From contig NZ_JAAVVE010000021.1 of assembly GCF_018449795.1 (NCBI RefSeq), positions 1 to 64,000 on the forward strand: a stretch of 64,000 nucleotides of DNA, written 5' to 3'. Below the pieces are notes generated by a model, which made no database searches, was not told where the DNA came from, and saw only the letters and a list, made by a program, of their open reading frames with translations. Made by a program: the position numbers and the translations under genes. This DNA comes from Sphingomonas sp. dw_22 (GTDB taxonomy: Bacteria > Pseudomonadota > Alphaproteobacteria > Sphingomonadales > Sphingomonadaceae). Positions within the stretch are counted from its first letter, which is position 1, and the number at the start of each line of letters is the position of its first letter. Below are positions 37,820 to 46,307 of this stretch, one piece after another.

Positions 37820-38488
37820 GTGCCCACGCTTGGACTCATCCACAATTCGCCGATGCTGGCGCCGGTGTTCAACGAAATCGCCGCCAGGATCATGCCGGAC
37901 GTGCGGATCCTGCATTTCGTCGATGAGAGCACGATCAAGAACACGATCGCCGCGGGCCATCTCCAGAAGGCGACGATGCGCCAGGTGATCCGCCTGGTCG
38001 GCTCGACCTTCAATGCCGGGTGCGACGCCGCGCTGGTCACTTGTTCCTCGATCGGCCGGGCAGTCGACATGGCGGCCGAGCTTTATGAGCAGCCTGTGCT
38101 ACGCGTCGATCGGCCGATGGCCGAGAAGGCAGTCGCGACCGGGCGCCGGATCGGCGTTGTCGCCACCCTGTCCACCACGCTCAAGCCGACCGCCGACCTG
38201 GTCCGCCGCGTGGCCGAGGAGCAGGGCAAGGACGTCGAGATCGTCGAATATCTCTGCGAAGGTGCTTTCGACGCAGTGATGGCCGGCGACGGCGCCACCC
38301 ATGACCGCATCGTCGGCGAGGCGCTGACCGAGGGGCTGAAGGGTGTCGACGTAATCCTGCTCGCCCAGGCATCGATGGCCCGCGTCGTGGCGAGCCTGCC
38401 CGCAGGCGCGGTGGCCGCGCCGGTCTTCTCCAGCCCCGAGCTGGGCATGGAGCACGCCCGCGACATACTGGCGAGCCTGGCGAAATGA
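37820..38488 (+). CDS. Asp/Glu racemase-fold protein with one catalytic Cys
   Basis: A 222-residue protein of the aspartate/glutamate racemase superfamily. It starts at GTG 37820 behind AGAGGA. The first active-site loop is present (GCDAALVTCSSIGRA, Cys75). The second loop, where two-base racemases have a Cys, reads VILLAQASMARV, with Ala184-Ser185 instead. A single Cys is seen in arylmalonate decarboxylase-like and isomerase members, so this is more likely a decarboxylase or isomerase of a sugar acid than an amino-acid racemase. It lies between GH78 and a sugar-acid transporter and overlaps the latter (ATGA). Confidence 0.78.
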   Translation: MPTLGLIHNSPMLAPVFNEIAARIMPDVRILHFVDESTIKNTIAAGHLQKATMRQVIRLVGSTFNAGCDAALVTCSSIGRAVDMAAELYEQPVLRVDRPMAEKAVATGRRIGVVATLSTTLKPTADLVRRVAEEQGKDVEIVEYLCEGAFDAVMAGDGATHDRIVGEALTEGLKGVDVILLAQASMARVVASLPAGAVAAPVFSSPELGMEHARDILASLAK

Positions 38489-39738
38489 AGAAGCGGCGCG
38501 TCGTTCTCGGTTTCCTCGCCGCCCTGTCGATCATCACCTTCATCGATCGGCTGGCGATCGCGGTCACCGGCCCGACGATCCAGAAGGATCTGGCGATCAG
38601 CCCCGAGCAATGGGGCTGGATCCTCAGCGCCTATGTCATTGCCTATGCGGTGTTCGAAGTCCCTTCGGGCGCGATGGGCGACAAGCATGGCTATCGCAAG
38701 GAACTCACCCGGATCACGCTCTGGTGGTCGTTCTTCACGGCGATCACGGCGGTATGCCGCAATTTCTGGCAACTGGCGGCGGCGCGCTTCCTGTTCGGCC
38801 TCGGCGCGGCCGGCGCCTATCCCAACATGTCGGGCGTGCTCTACCGCTGGCTGCCGGCACGCGAGCGTGCACGCGGCCAGGGCGTGATCTGGGCGGCGAG
38901 CCGCTTCGGCGGCGCGCTCGCGCCGCTGCTGCTGGTGCCGGCGAACAAATATCTCGGCTGGCAGGCGGTGTTCGTCATCCTCGGCGTGCTGGGCTTCGTC
39001 TGGGCCCTCGCCTGGCGGGGCTGGTATCGCGACCGGCCGGCCGACCAGCCGGGGATCACGGCAGAAGAAGTCGCGGAGATCGGCACCGACGATAGCGGCG
39101 GCCATGCGGGCACCCCGTGGCGGCGCCTGCTCGGCCTGCCGCAGCTCTGGCTGATCGCGCTTGCCTATTTCTTCTATGCGTTCGGAAGCTGGTTCTTCTT
39201 CGGCTGGTTCCCGACCTGGATGGTCAAGGGCGCCGGCTTCACCGTCGCCGAGATGGGCCTCTACGGATCGATCCCCTTCCTGCTCGGCATCGTCGGCAAT
39301 CTGGCGGGCGGCGTGCTGTGCGACAGGCTGGCCGAACGCATCGGCATCCGCCGCGCCTACCGCCTGATCGCCAGCGTGTGCCTGACGATCACCGCCGCGC
39401 TGCTCGTGGCGATGAGCCTGGCGACCGGCAAGATCGCGATCGTCTTCCTGGCGGGCGCCGCCTTCATGGTCATGGACCTGATGCTCCCCGCCGCCTGGGC
39501 GATGTGCATGGCGATCGGCGGACGCTATGGCGGCACCGCCAGCGGGGTGATGAACACCGCCGGCAATCTGGGCGGCTTCATTTGCTCGGTCGCGTTCGGC
39601 TATATGGTCACGGCCACCGGCAATTATGACCTGCCGCTGCAGGGCGTGGCCGCGATGGTATTGATCGCTGCGGGCATCTTCGTGCTGATCGATTGCACCA
39701 AGGGCTTCGACCATAAGGCAGCGCCGGCGGGCCTCTGA
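38485..39738 (+). CDS. Sugar-acid MFS transporter (anion:cation symporter family)
   Basis: A 417-residue carrier with about twelve helices resembling hexuronate and glucarate transporters (ExuT, GudP). Diagnostic phrases are FIDRLAIAVTGPTIQKDLAISPEQWGWILSAYVIAY near the start, FEVPSGAMGDKHGYRK (loop 2), RFLFGLGAAGAYPN and MNTAGNLGGFICS. These transport sugar acids with protons. Its coupling to the racemase-fold gene suggests that the latter acts on the imported acid. Last gene of the operon; it converges on the kinase gene with a 23-bp gap. Confidence 0.88.
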   Translation: MKKRRVVLGFLAALSIITFIDRLAIAVTGPTIQKDLAISPEQWGWILSAYVIAYAVFEVPSGAMGDKHGYRKELTRITLWWSFFTAITAVCRNFWQLAAARFLFGLGAAGAYPNMSGVLYRWLPARERARGQGVIWAASRFGGALAPLLLVPANKYLGWQAVFVILGVLGFVWALAWRGWYRDRPADQPGITAEEVAEIGTDDSGGHAGTPWRRLLGLPQLWLIALAYFFYAFGSWFFFGWFPTWMVKGAGFTVAEMGLYGSIPFLLGIVGNLAGGVLCDRLAERIGIRRAYRLIASVCLTITAALLVAMSLATGKIAIVFLAGAAFMVMDLMLPAAWAMCMAIGGRYGGTASGVMNTAGNLGGFICSVAFGYMVTATGNYDLPLQGVAAMVLIAAGIFVLIDCTKGFDHKAAPAGL

Positions 39739-39744
39739 GGGAGT

Positions 39745-39760
39745 CCCGCCGGGCTGCGGG
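39745..39760. terminator. Short hairpin between convergent genes (weak terminator candidate)
   Basis: CCCGC (39745-39749) pairs with GCGGG (39756-39760) around a six-base loop, in the 23-bp gap between the convergent MFS and kinase genes. The stem is short and no T tract follows on either strand, so this is a weak call. Confidence 0.3.
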
Positions 39761-39761
39761 C

Positions 39762-41033
39762 TTAGCGGCCCCGCCGCACGGTCTCGAAAAAGCCCTCGCC
39801 GCCCATCTGGCCGCCCTTCAGCACCAGCTCCAGGCCGTCGATCGCAGCATCCGAGGCATGCGCGCGGACCAGCGGCGCGCCACGTTCCATCGGCGCCGCC
39901 CAGGTCAGCGCGTCGATGCCCAGCTCGGCCACGCCATGGCTCGACGTGTCGCCGCCTGCGAACAGGATGCGGCGCAGGCTCTGGCGCTTGATCACCGCAT
40001 GCGCGACGCGCCCCAGCGCCGCGCCCAACAGGTCTCCGGCTGCCGGCGCGGCGTCGCCAAGCGGGCCTTCCGCCGAATGGATCACGCAGCGTCCGCCTTC
40101 GGTCAGGGCAGCTTCGGCCGCCGCTGCGAGCCGATCCTCCTCGCCATGCTCACCGCGCAGCAATGCCGCAACATCGACCCCGATTCCGACATAACCTTGC
40201 GCGGCACCGCACGCGATCTGCCGAGCGGTGAGCGGGGAACAGCTGCCGCTCACGACAAGCAAGCGATCCACCGCTTCGGCGCGGGCAAGCTCCGCCGGCG
40301 CCATAATCGTGCCGTTCGCCTGCCATTCGATCACCAGCGCGCGCGTCACGCCCGAGCTGCCGACCGCGAACCGCGACCCTCTCGACAACAGCACCGCGCC
40401 GGCCGCCGCAAGATCCGGCATGTCGATCCCGTCGAACAGCACGGCGCCGTCCGTCACGGCATCGAAAGCCGCCGCCGCTTCGCCGGCATGGATGCGGTCG
40501 ATCGGCACCAGCGCCACCGGCATGTCGGTCTGCAACGCCAGATGGCGGCGCAGGTCCGCCTCGTGCATCGGCGTCACCGGATGGCGCGACATCGTCGGAT
40601 GGCGATCGATGCGATAGACTTCGTCGCCGGCCGCCGCGAACAAATTGCCGAACGCGACATAGCGACGCAGGTGCGGCGCGCCGACCAGGATCGGCACGAC
40701 CCCGCCAAACACGCGCGCGCCGATCTCCATCGCCCGGCCGATCGAGCCCGTCTCCGGGCCGCTGTCGAACGTCGAGCAGGTCTTGTAGTGCACGATCGCC
40801 GCGTCGCCGAGCGCGGCGAAAGCCTCGGGCAGGTTCGCGTCCATCCACTCGGGCGAACGGCTCCGGCTGTCCCCCGCGAGCCCGATCGCGCGCACATCGG
40901 CGAAACGCGCCCGTAGCGCCGCATCGGGCTTGCGCAGGAACAGGACCGCCGGAACGCCGCCTTCGGCAAGCTGCTCCAGGACATCGGTCGAGCCCGTGAA
41001 ATCGTCGCCGTAATAGCCGTAAAGGGGCGTCAC
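39762..41033 (-). CDS. DUF1537 four-carbon/sugar-acid kinase (OiaK-like)
   Basis: A 423-residue ATP-dependent kinase of the DUF1537 family. The start is GTG 41033, overlapping the RuBisCO-like gene stop as GTGA. N-terminal domain: YGYYGDDFTGSTDVLEQLAEGG. C-terminal nucleotide-binding domain: ILFAGGDTSSHGVAELGIDALTW. Family members phosphorylate tetronates or, when paired with a RuBisCO-like protein as here, 3-oxo-isoapionate (OiaK, in D-apiose catabolism). The fused gene order RLP-kinase therefore supports the oia pathway. The pairing is the main evidence; the sequence alone does not separate substrates. Confidence 0.85.
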   Translation of the reverse strand: MTPLYGYYGDDFTGSTDVLEQLAEGGVPAVLFLRKPDAALRARFADVRAIGLAGDSRSRSPEWMDANLPEAFAALGDAAIVHYKTCSTFDSGPETGSIGRAMEIGARVFGGVVPILVGAPHLRRYVAFGNLFAAAGDEVYRIDRHPTMSRHPVTPMHEADLRRHLALQTDMPVALVPIDRIHAGEAAAAFDAVTDGAVLFDGIDMPDLAAAGAVLLSRGSRFAVGSSGVTRALVIEWQANGTIMAPAELARAEAVDRLLVVSGSCSPLTARQIACGAAQGYVGIGVDVAALLRGEHGEEDRLAAAAEAALTEGGRCVIHSAEGPLGDAAPAAGDLLGAALGRVAHAVIKRQSLRRILFAGGDTSSHGVAELGIDALTWAAPMERGAPLVRAHASDAAIDGLELVLKGGQMGGEGFFETVRRGR

Positions 41034-42301
41034 CCCCCGAATGCTCCCAGCGCCGCCCGCAGCTCGGGCGCCTCGCGCGCGGCCTGGTCGAGCGGCACGC
41101 CTGCCACGGCGGCGTCCCATGCCTGGCGAAGCGCGGTCACGCCCGCTGCCGGTCCGCCGGGATGCGCCAGGATGCCGCCGCCCGCGGCGAAGATCAGGTC
41201 GGTCGAGCCCAGCGCCGCATAGGTCGCGTGTGCCTGCTTCGCCGACTGGCCGGACGAGAAGACCGGCATGATCTCGCAGCCGGGATTGGGCGGATCGAAC
41301 ATCGGCGTCAGGCATTCCCGCGCCGAGGCGATCACGCTGTCATTCTCCTCGCAGAACTTGTTGTCGATGCCGTTGACATGAGTGTGGTCGATGCCGGCCA
41401 GGCGCCACAGCTTCTGGAACGCGACATAGCTCATCCCGATGGCGGGAGAGCGGCCGAGCATGCCCCAGCCGTTGCGGTGGCCGTGGATCGGCAGCTCGCT
41501 GTGCGCGCGCAGCACCTTCATCGCGGGCAGGCCGATCGAGTTCATGCTCGCCATGACGCAGGTGCCGCCTTCGGCCATCACATGATCGTGGCGCGCCAGC
41601 ATCTCGTCGATGTCGCCGGTCAGGTTGGCGGCATACATCGCCTTCTTGCCGGTGCGATCGGCATGTTCGTTGATGACGCGCATCACCGCCGAGACGCGCG
41701 CATCGAACGGACAGGCCGGGCCGTCGGCCTGGAGCTCGTCGTCCTTGATGAAATCGATGCCCGCATCGAGCAGGCCCTTGACCTGCGCCGCCGTCGCTTC
41801 GGGATCGAGCCCGACGCTCGGCTTGATGATCGTGCCGATCATCGGCCGGTCATAGACATTGGCGAGCCTGCGCGTGCCGGCCACGCCGAACTGCGGCCCC
41901 TGATAGCGCGTCAGGAATATCGGCGGCAGCTTGAGGTCGAGCAGCTTGAGCCCCGAAAAAGCCTTCAGCTCCGAGAGATTGCCGGCGACCGTCGCGAGCA
42001 GGTTCGGCAGCGACGGCCCGAAATTATGGACCGGCCAGGACAGGACGACGCGCGCCGTCCTCCGCCGCCCGTCGCCGCCGCCCTTGGGCAAACCCGATCC
42101 GGGCAGCGACGGCCTCTCGGCGTCCCCCAGTTCCTCGATCGATTCGACCGTCGCGGCATGGGCCTCGCGGAGCGCTTCGGTCTCGCCCGGCACGCGGACG
42201 AAGGTGCCGGTCGATTGCTCGCCCGCCATCGTCTCCGCCGCCTGCGCGAGCGGGAACGCGGTCTCGATCCAATAAGTGGCGTAGACGCGGTCGGTCATCA
42301 T
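41030..42301 (-). CDS. RuBisCO-like protein (form IV), OiaX/OiaT-like
   Basis: A 423-residue member of the RuBisCO large-chain superfamily. Active-site equivalents are present: Lys160 in GTIIKPSVGL (K175 of RuBisCO), the carbamate/metal cluster Lys186-Asp187-Asp188-Glu189 in DFIKDDEL, His275 in PIHGHRNGWG, and PVFSSGQS in the phosphate region. The loop-6 Lys is less certain (Lys315 in NGIDNKF). Such proteins paired with a DUF1537 kinase act on 3-oxo-isoapionate 4-phosphate in D-apiose degradation (OiaX decarboxylase or OiaT transcarboxylase/hydrolase). CO2 fixation is not implied. The ATG overlaps the GH127 stop (ATGA), so hydrolase, RLP and kinase form one operon. Confidence 0.88.
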   Translation of the reverse strand: MMTDRVYATYWIETAFPLAQAAETMAGEQSTGTFVRVPGETEALREAHAATVESIEELGDAERPSLPGSGLPKGGGDGRRRTARVVLSWPVHNFGPSLPNLLATVAGNLSELKAFSGLKLLDLKLPPIFLTRYQGPQFGVAGTRRLANVYDRPMIGTIIKPSVGLDPEATAAQVKGLLDAGIDFIKDDELQADGPACPFDARVSAVMRVINEHADRTGKKAMYAANLTGDIDEMLARHDHVMAEGGTCVMASMNSIGLPAMKVLRAHSELPIHGHRNGWGMLGRSPAIGMSYVAFQKLWRLAGIDHTHVNGIDNKFCEENDSVIASARECLTPMFDPPNPGCEIMPVFSSGQSAKQAHATYAALGSTDLIFAAGGGILAHPGGPAAGVTALRQAWDAAVAGVPLDQAAREAPELRAALGAFGG

Positions 42302-44115
42302 GCGACCTTGAAATAGGTGTTGTAGCGCTCGGTATCGACCGAGAAATAGGGCACGAACACGAGGTCGCGCCCGTCCACGCCGGCGCGGTACGCCTGTTGC
42401 TGGCCGGGGACCGGCGCGAGCGCGCCGGGCAGCGCGATCGGATGATTCTCGAGTCCGTCCCACGGATTGAGGCCGACATACATCACCGGACCGCGCATCA
42501 CCGCGGCGAGATCGGGGTTCTGATCGTCGATGGCGAGCGTGCGCAGCGTCTGCGGCAGGACCAGATCGACCGTGTCGCCGGCCTTCCAGGTGCGCGAGAT
42601 CGTTGCGAGCGTGCCCGGCGTCACTGCCTGCGACGTGCCGTTGACCGCAAGCGTCGCGCCCTTGGCCCAGGCCGGAACGCGCAGCTTCATCGCGAACCTG
42701 CCGTTACCGACCTTGCGCACGGTGAGGCGCGTCGCGTCGGTCGTCGGATAGCTGGTCTCCTGCACCACCTCGACCGCACCGCCCGGGCGATCCCAGGTAA
42801 CCTCGGACGTCGCGAACATGTTCACGACCAGCGCGTCGTCATCGTGGAAATACAGGCCCATCACATAATCGGCGACGCCCTGCACGAGCGTCCCCGAGCA
42901 GCACGGCCATTTCTTCTGGTAATAGAGCTTGTCGGCGTTCGGGCCGTAGTTCGAATAATAGGGATAGTCGCCGTCGCTGTCGGGCAGGCGCGCTGCCAGC
43001 ATCGTGTTGTAGAGCGTGCGTTCCAGCCCGTCGCCATAGACCGGCTGGCCGGTGAGGCGGATCAGGTAGCGCGCCAGCTTCATGTCGGCGAAGCTGCCGC
43101 ATGGCGTCTCGAAATGCGCCTTGGACGATTTGAGCGTCGCGGCCAGCTTGCCCTTGTGCAGCTCGACGAACTGCTCCTCCGGCCCCCAACCGCCCGAGGC
43201 GAAGCGCTGCGGCTCCATGAATTTCCAGGCGTTGACCAGCGCCTCGCGATATTTGGGATCGCCGAGATGCAGATAGGCCTGTGCGCCCGAGCTCAGCGCG
43301 ATCGTGTGGCTATAGGCATGCTTGGTCGGCAGCACGTCCTGCCCGGCCGCGAGCGGATCGAACCATTCCTTGTTGAGGAGATAGTGGACCGCCATCGCGC
43401 GATACTTTTCGTCGCCGGTGATGTCCGCGACGTGGAACAGGTTCTCCGACAGGACATAGGTCTCGTCATAGGGCGGATCGACCTTGCCCACCCGATCGCG
43501 CGAGACCGGCGAGATATAGGGCATGCACTTGTCGATGATGACCGGCAGCAGCTCCTTGGCCCGCTGGACGCCGCTGAGCTGATACGCATCGACCAGGCCG
43601 ACGACGTATTTGTCCATGACATAGGCCGCCCACTGCGCCTGGGCGTTCTTGCCGGCATAGGGATTCTGCGCCTTGACCATCGCCTCGCCGAAACCCTCCA
43701 CGAGCGCCGCGACCTTGGCATGCGCCGCCTTGTCGCCCGTCGCCGCCGCGAGGCGCGCCAGGCCCGAGACATATTGGCCGAAGGCAAGGCCCGGCACGAA
43801 GCCGTCGGCATCGTACCAGCCGCCCATGTCCGGGCCGGGCGCCGGCAACCCGGCATTCTGGCGGAAGACCTTCAGCAGGCGATCATTGTCGAGCGCCAGA
43901 TAATGCGCGTGGATGCGGTCGTAATGCTCCTTGATCCGGCCGGTGCCGGTCAGCTTCACTGCGCCATAGGGAAATTCGTGCAGCGATTCCTCGCCCCGGA
44001 GCGCGACCGCAGCGGCGCTGGCCCAGGCCGTCGAAGGCAGTGCCGTCGCGCCCACCGCCGTTGCCGCGCACGCCGCGCAATGGAAGAAATCCCGCCTCGA
44101 AACGCCCTCGCCCAC
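42298..44115 (-). CDS. GH127 hydrolase (beta-L-arabinofuranosidase/aceric-acid-hydrolase type, DUF1680)
   Basis: A 605-residue exported enzyme with an (alpha/alpha)6 barrel. I place the start at GTG 44115 because GAGGAG (44122-44127) lies six bases upstream; an in-frame ATG at 44157 would add 14 residues before the Tat motif VSRRDFFHCAA. Zn-site residues of GH127 are visible: FETPCGSFADM (Glu and Cys) and KKWPCCSGTL (Cys pair, one of them the nucleophile in HypBA1). The family removes beta-L-arabinofuranose; some members act on aceric acid in rhamnogalacturonan II. First gene of the operon with the RuBisCO-like protein and kinase. Confidence 0.88.
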   Translation of the reverse strand: MGEGVSRRDFFHCAACAATAVGATALPSTAWASAAAVALRGEESLHEFPYGAVKLTGTGRIKEHYDRIHAHYLALDNDRLLKVFRQNAGLPAPGPDMGGWYDADGFVPGLAFGQYVSGLARLAAATGDKAAHAKVAALVEGFGEAMVKAQNPYAGKNAQAQWAAYVMDKYVVGLVDAYQLSGVQRAKELLPVIIDKCMPYISPVSRDRVGKVDPPYDETYVLSENLFHVADITGDEKYRAMAVHYLLNKEWFDPLAAGQDVLPTKHAYSHTIALSSGAQAYLHLGDPKYREALVNAWKFMEPQRFASGGWGPEEQFVELHKGKLAATLKSSKAHFETPCGSFADMKLARYLIRLTGQPVYGDGLERTLYNTMLAARLPDSDGDYPYYSNYGPNADKLYYQKKWPCCSGTLVQGVADYVMGLYFHDDDALVVNMFATSEVTWDRPGGAVEVVQETSYPTTDATRLTVRKVGNGRFAMKLRVPAWAKGATLAVNGTSQAVTPGTLATISRTWKAGDTVDLVLPQTLRTLAIDDQNPDLAAVMRGPVMYVGLNPWDGLENHPIALPGALAPVPGQQQAYRAGVDGRDLVFVPYFSVDTERYNTYFKVA

Positions 44116-44219
44116 ATCCGTCTCCTCGTTCGAATCATGCCCGATTATCGCTGGCATTTACCCTGCCACGTTGGATATACCCCTATTCATATCATAATAT
44201 AAATGGCAAGGGGAGTGGT
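44116..44219. promoter_or_regulatory. Divergent promoter region with AT-rich element
   Basis: This 104-bp gap separates the minus-strand GH127 operon and the plus-strand GH42 operon. It carries CATATCATAATAT at 44188-44200. On the minus strand this reads ATATTATGATATG, sharing the ATATTAT core with the elements at 33158 and 60194. GAGGAG (44122-44127) serves GH127 and AGGGGAG (44209-44215) serves GH42. Confidence 0.45.
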
Positions 44220-46307
44220 ATGATCTGTAGGCCAGTAGCGGTAGCACTTGCCCTGCTTTTGAGCAACGTGTCCGCGCACGCCGAGTCTTCGCAGGCCACC
44301 GGTTTTCCCGCCCGGGCGACGGCGTTCGTCGATCGCCCCGCGATCGCCGTGGGAATCTCCTGGTATCCCGAGCAATGGCCCGAGAGCCGCTGGGAAACCG
44401 ACCTGGCGCTGATGAAGGCAACCGGATTCAACACCATCCGGATGGGCGAGTTCGCCTGGAGCCGGATGGAACCCGAAGAGGGCAGGTTCGACTTCGCCTG
44501 GCTCGACCGGGCGGTCGCCGCCGCTGAGCGCCACGGCTTCATGGTCGTGCTCGGCACGCCGACCGCCGCGCCGCCGGCCTGGCTCACGCAGAAATATCCC
44601 GACGTGCTGCGCGTCGACGAGAACGGCACGCGGGCCGGGCATGGCGCGCGGCGCCACTTCTCCTTCGCCAGCGGGCGCTATCGCGACCTCTCGCGCCGCA
44701 TCGCCACCGAGATGGCGAAGCGCTACGGCAAGAACCCGGCGGTGGTCGGCTGGCAGATCGACAACGAAGTCGGCCCACCCTCGTTCGACGACGAATCGGT
44801 GGCCGCCTGGCACGCTTTCCTCAAGGCGCGCTACGGCACGATCGACGAACTCAATCGGCGCTGGGCGACGCAATATTGGAGCCAGTTCTACAACAGCTTC
44901 GATCAGGTGCCGCTCCACGCCACCGGCCAGCAGAATCCCGGGCTACTGCTCGACTTCAAGCATTTCACCACGACGACCTGGACTGATTATGTCCAGAACC
45001 AGGTCCGCGCGATCCGCCCGCTGGTCGACAGCCGCGCCTTCATCACCACCAACACGATGTTCTGGAATGCGGGCTTCGACCATTTCGTCATGCACCGCGA
45101 TCTCGATATCGCCGCCTGGGACAATTATATTCCGGACGGCCGCCCGGACTGGGTGGCGAACGGCGCCAATCATGATCTCGTCCGCGGCTACAAGCAGCGC
45201 AATTTCTGGCTGATGGAGACGCAGCCCGGCCGCGTCGACTGGGTGCCGGTCAACCGTGCGCTCGATCCCGGCCAGGTGCGCGAGCTCGCCTGGCAATCGG
45301 TGGCGCACGGCGCGGACGCGGTGCTCTATTGGCAATGGCGCCCCTCACCGAACGGCCAGGAAACCTATCACGGATCGGTGCTGGGTCAGGACGGGCAGCC
45401 CAATCCGATCCAGCCCGAGATCGCCCATGTCGCCGCCGACCTGATCCGGGCGACGCCGCTCCTCGCCGACACCCAGCCGGTGGCCAAGGTGGCGATGCTC
45501 TTCTCCTATGACAGCCGCTGGGCGATCGACCTGCAGCGCCACCACAAGGATTTCGATCCGATCAAGGCGTTCACCGATTTCTACCGGCCGCTGCGCGTGC
45601 AGTCGCAGGGCGTGCATATCCTGCCCGCCGCGGCCGATCTCGCGCGCTATCCGCTGGTCGTGGCGCCCGATCTCAACGTGCTGACCGAAGCGCAGGCAAG
45701 GGCGCTCGAAGCCTATGTGCGCGGCGGCGGCCATCTCGTGCTTGGCCCGCGCTCGGGGATGAAGGACGATGCCAATGCGCTCTGGCCCCAGCGCCAGCCC
45801 GGCCCGCTCGCCGCGCTGCTCGGCGCCCGGGTCGCGCAATATTATGCGCTCGATCAGGCTGTCGGCATCACCGGTTCGGTGACGGGCAAGGCGGCGATCT
45901 GGGCCGAAGCGCTGGAGCCCACTGCCCGCGACGTCCGCACGATCGCCACCTATGCCGATGCCGGCGGATGGCTCGACGGCAAGCCCGCGATCGTGACCCG
46001 CAATGTCGGACGGGGCAGCATCACCTATGTCGGTGCGTGGCTCGATCCGGAGGCGATGGCGAAGCTCGCCGCGTCGCGGCTTGCCGATGCGAAGGTGGCC
46101 CCGCTGGTCGCCGATGCACACCCCGATTTTGAGATCGCCGAGCGCGCCGGCGCCGGCAAGCGCATCCTGATCGCCATCAACCACGGCAGCGTCGCCCATC
46201 CGCTGACCGTTCCGGCAGGCGCCAAGCCGGCCGGCGGCGACTGGGCCGATGGCCAGGTGCCCGCGCATGGCATCGCCCTTTTCCAGCTTGCCCCGGAGGC
46301 CCGATGA
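44220..46307 (+). CDS. GH42 beta-galactosidase-like enzyme (second copy)
   Basis: A 695-residue exported GH42 protein (signal peptide to about SAHAE). It shares the frame of 28662-30722: ISWYPEQWPESRW, MGEFAWSRMEPEEG, VGWQIDNEVG (acid/base Glu183), NFWLMETQPG (nucleophile Glu333) and YVRGGGHLVLGPRSGMKD. The two are clear paralogs but diverge through their length, so this is an old duplication or separate acquisition. ATG 44220 is preceded by AGGGGAG. It overlaps the SGNH esterase gene, suggesting removal of galactose or arabinose from acylated side chains. Confidence 0.9.
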   Translation: MICRPVAVALALLLSNVSAHAESSQATGFPARATAFVDRPAIAVGISWYPEQWPESRWETDLALMKATGFNTIRMGEFAWSRMEPEEGRFDFAWLDRAVAAAERHGFMVVLGTPTAAPPAWLTQKYPDVLRVDENGTRAGHGARRHFSFASGRYRDLSRRIATEMAKRYGKNPAVVGWQIDNEVGPPSFDDESVAAWHAFLKARYGTIDELNRRWATQYWSQFYNSFDQVPLHATGQQNPGLLLDFKHFTTTTWTDYVQNQVRAIRPLVDSRAFITTNTMFWNAGFDHFVMHRDLDIAAWDNYIPDGRPDWVANGANHDLVRGYKQRNFWLMETQPGRVDWVPVNRALDPGQVRELAWQSVAHGADAVLYWQWRPSPNGQETYHGSVLGQDGQPNPIQPEIAHVAADLIRATPLLADTQPVAKVAMLFSYDSRWAIDLQRHHKDFDPIKAFTDFYRPLRVQSQGVHILPAAADLARYPLVVAPDLNVLTEAQARALEAYVRGGGHLVLGPRSGMKDDANALWPQRQPGPLAALLGARVAQYYALDQAVGITGSVTGKAAIWAEALEPTARDVRTIATYADAGGWLDGKPAIVTRNVGRGSITYVGAWLDPEAMAKLAASRLADAKVAPLVADAHPDFEIAERAGAGKRILIAINHGSVAHPLTVPAGAKPAGGDWADGQVPAHGIALFQLAPEAR

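Noticed and set aside
37820..38488. Glutamate or aspartate racemase as a firm call
   Set aside because: The second catalytic Cys is missing and the neighbours are sugar-acid genes, so only the fold is stated.
39745..39760. A strong intrinsic terminator between the MFS and kinase genes
   Set aside because: The stem is only five base pairs and no T tract follows on either strand, so it is kept as a weak candidate only.
41030..42301. A carbon-fixing RuBisCO
   Set aside because: Although the Lys-Asp-Asp-Glu cluster is present, the sequence is of the form IV type, there is no small subunit or phosphoribulokinase, and the pairing with a DUF1537 kinase points to sugar-acid catabolism.
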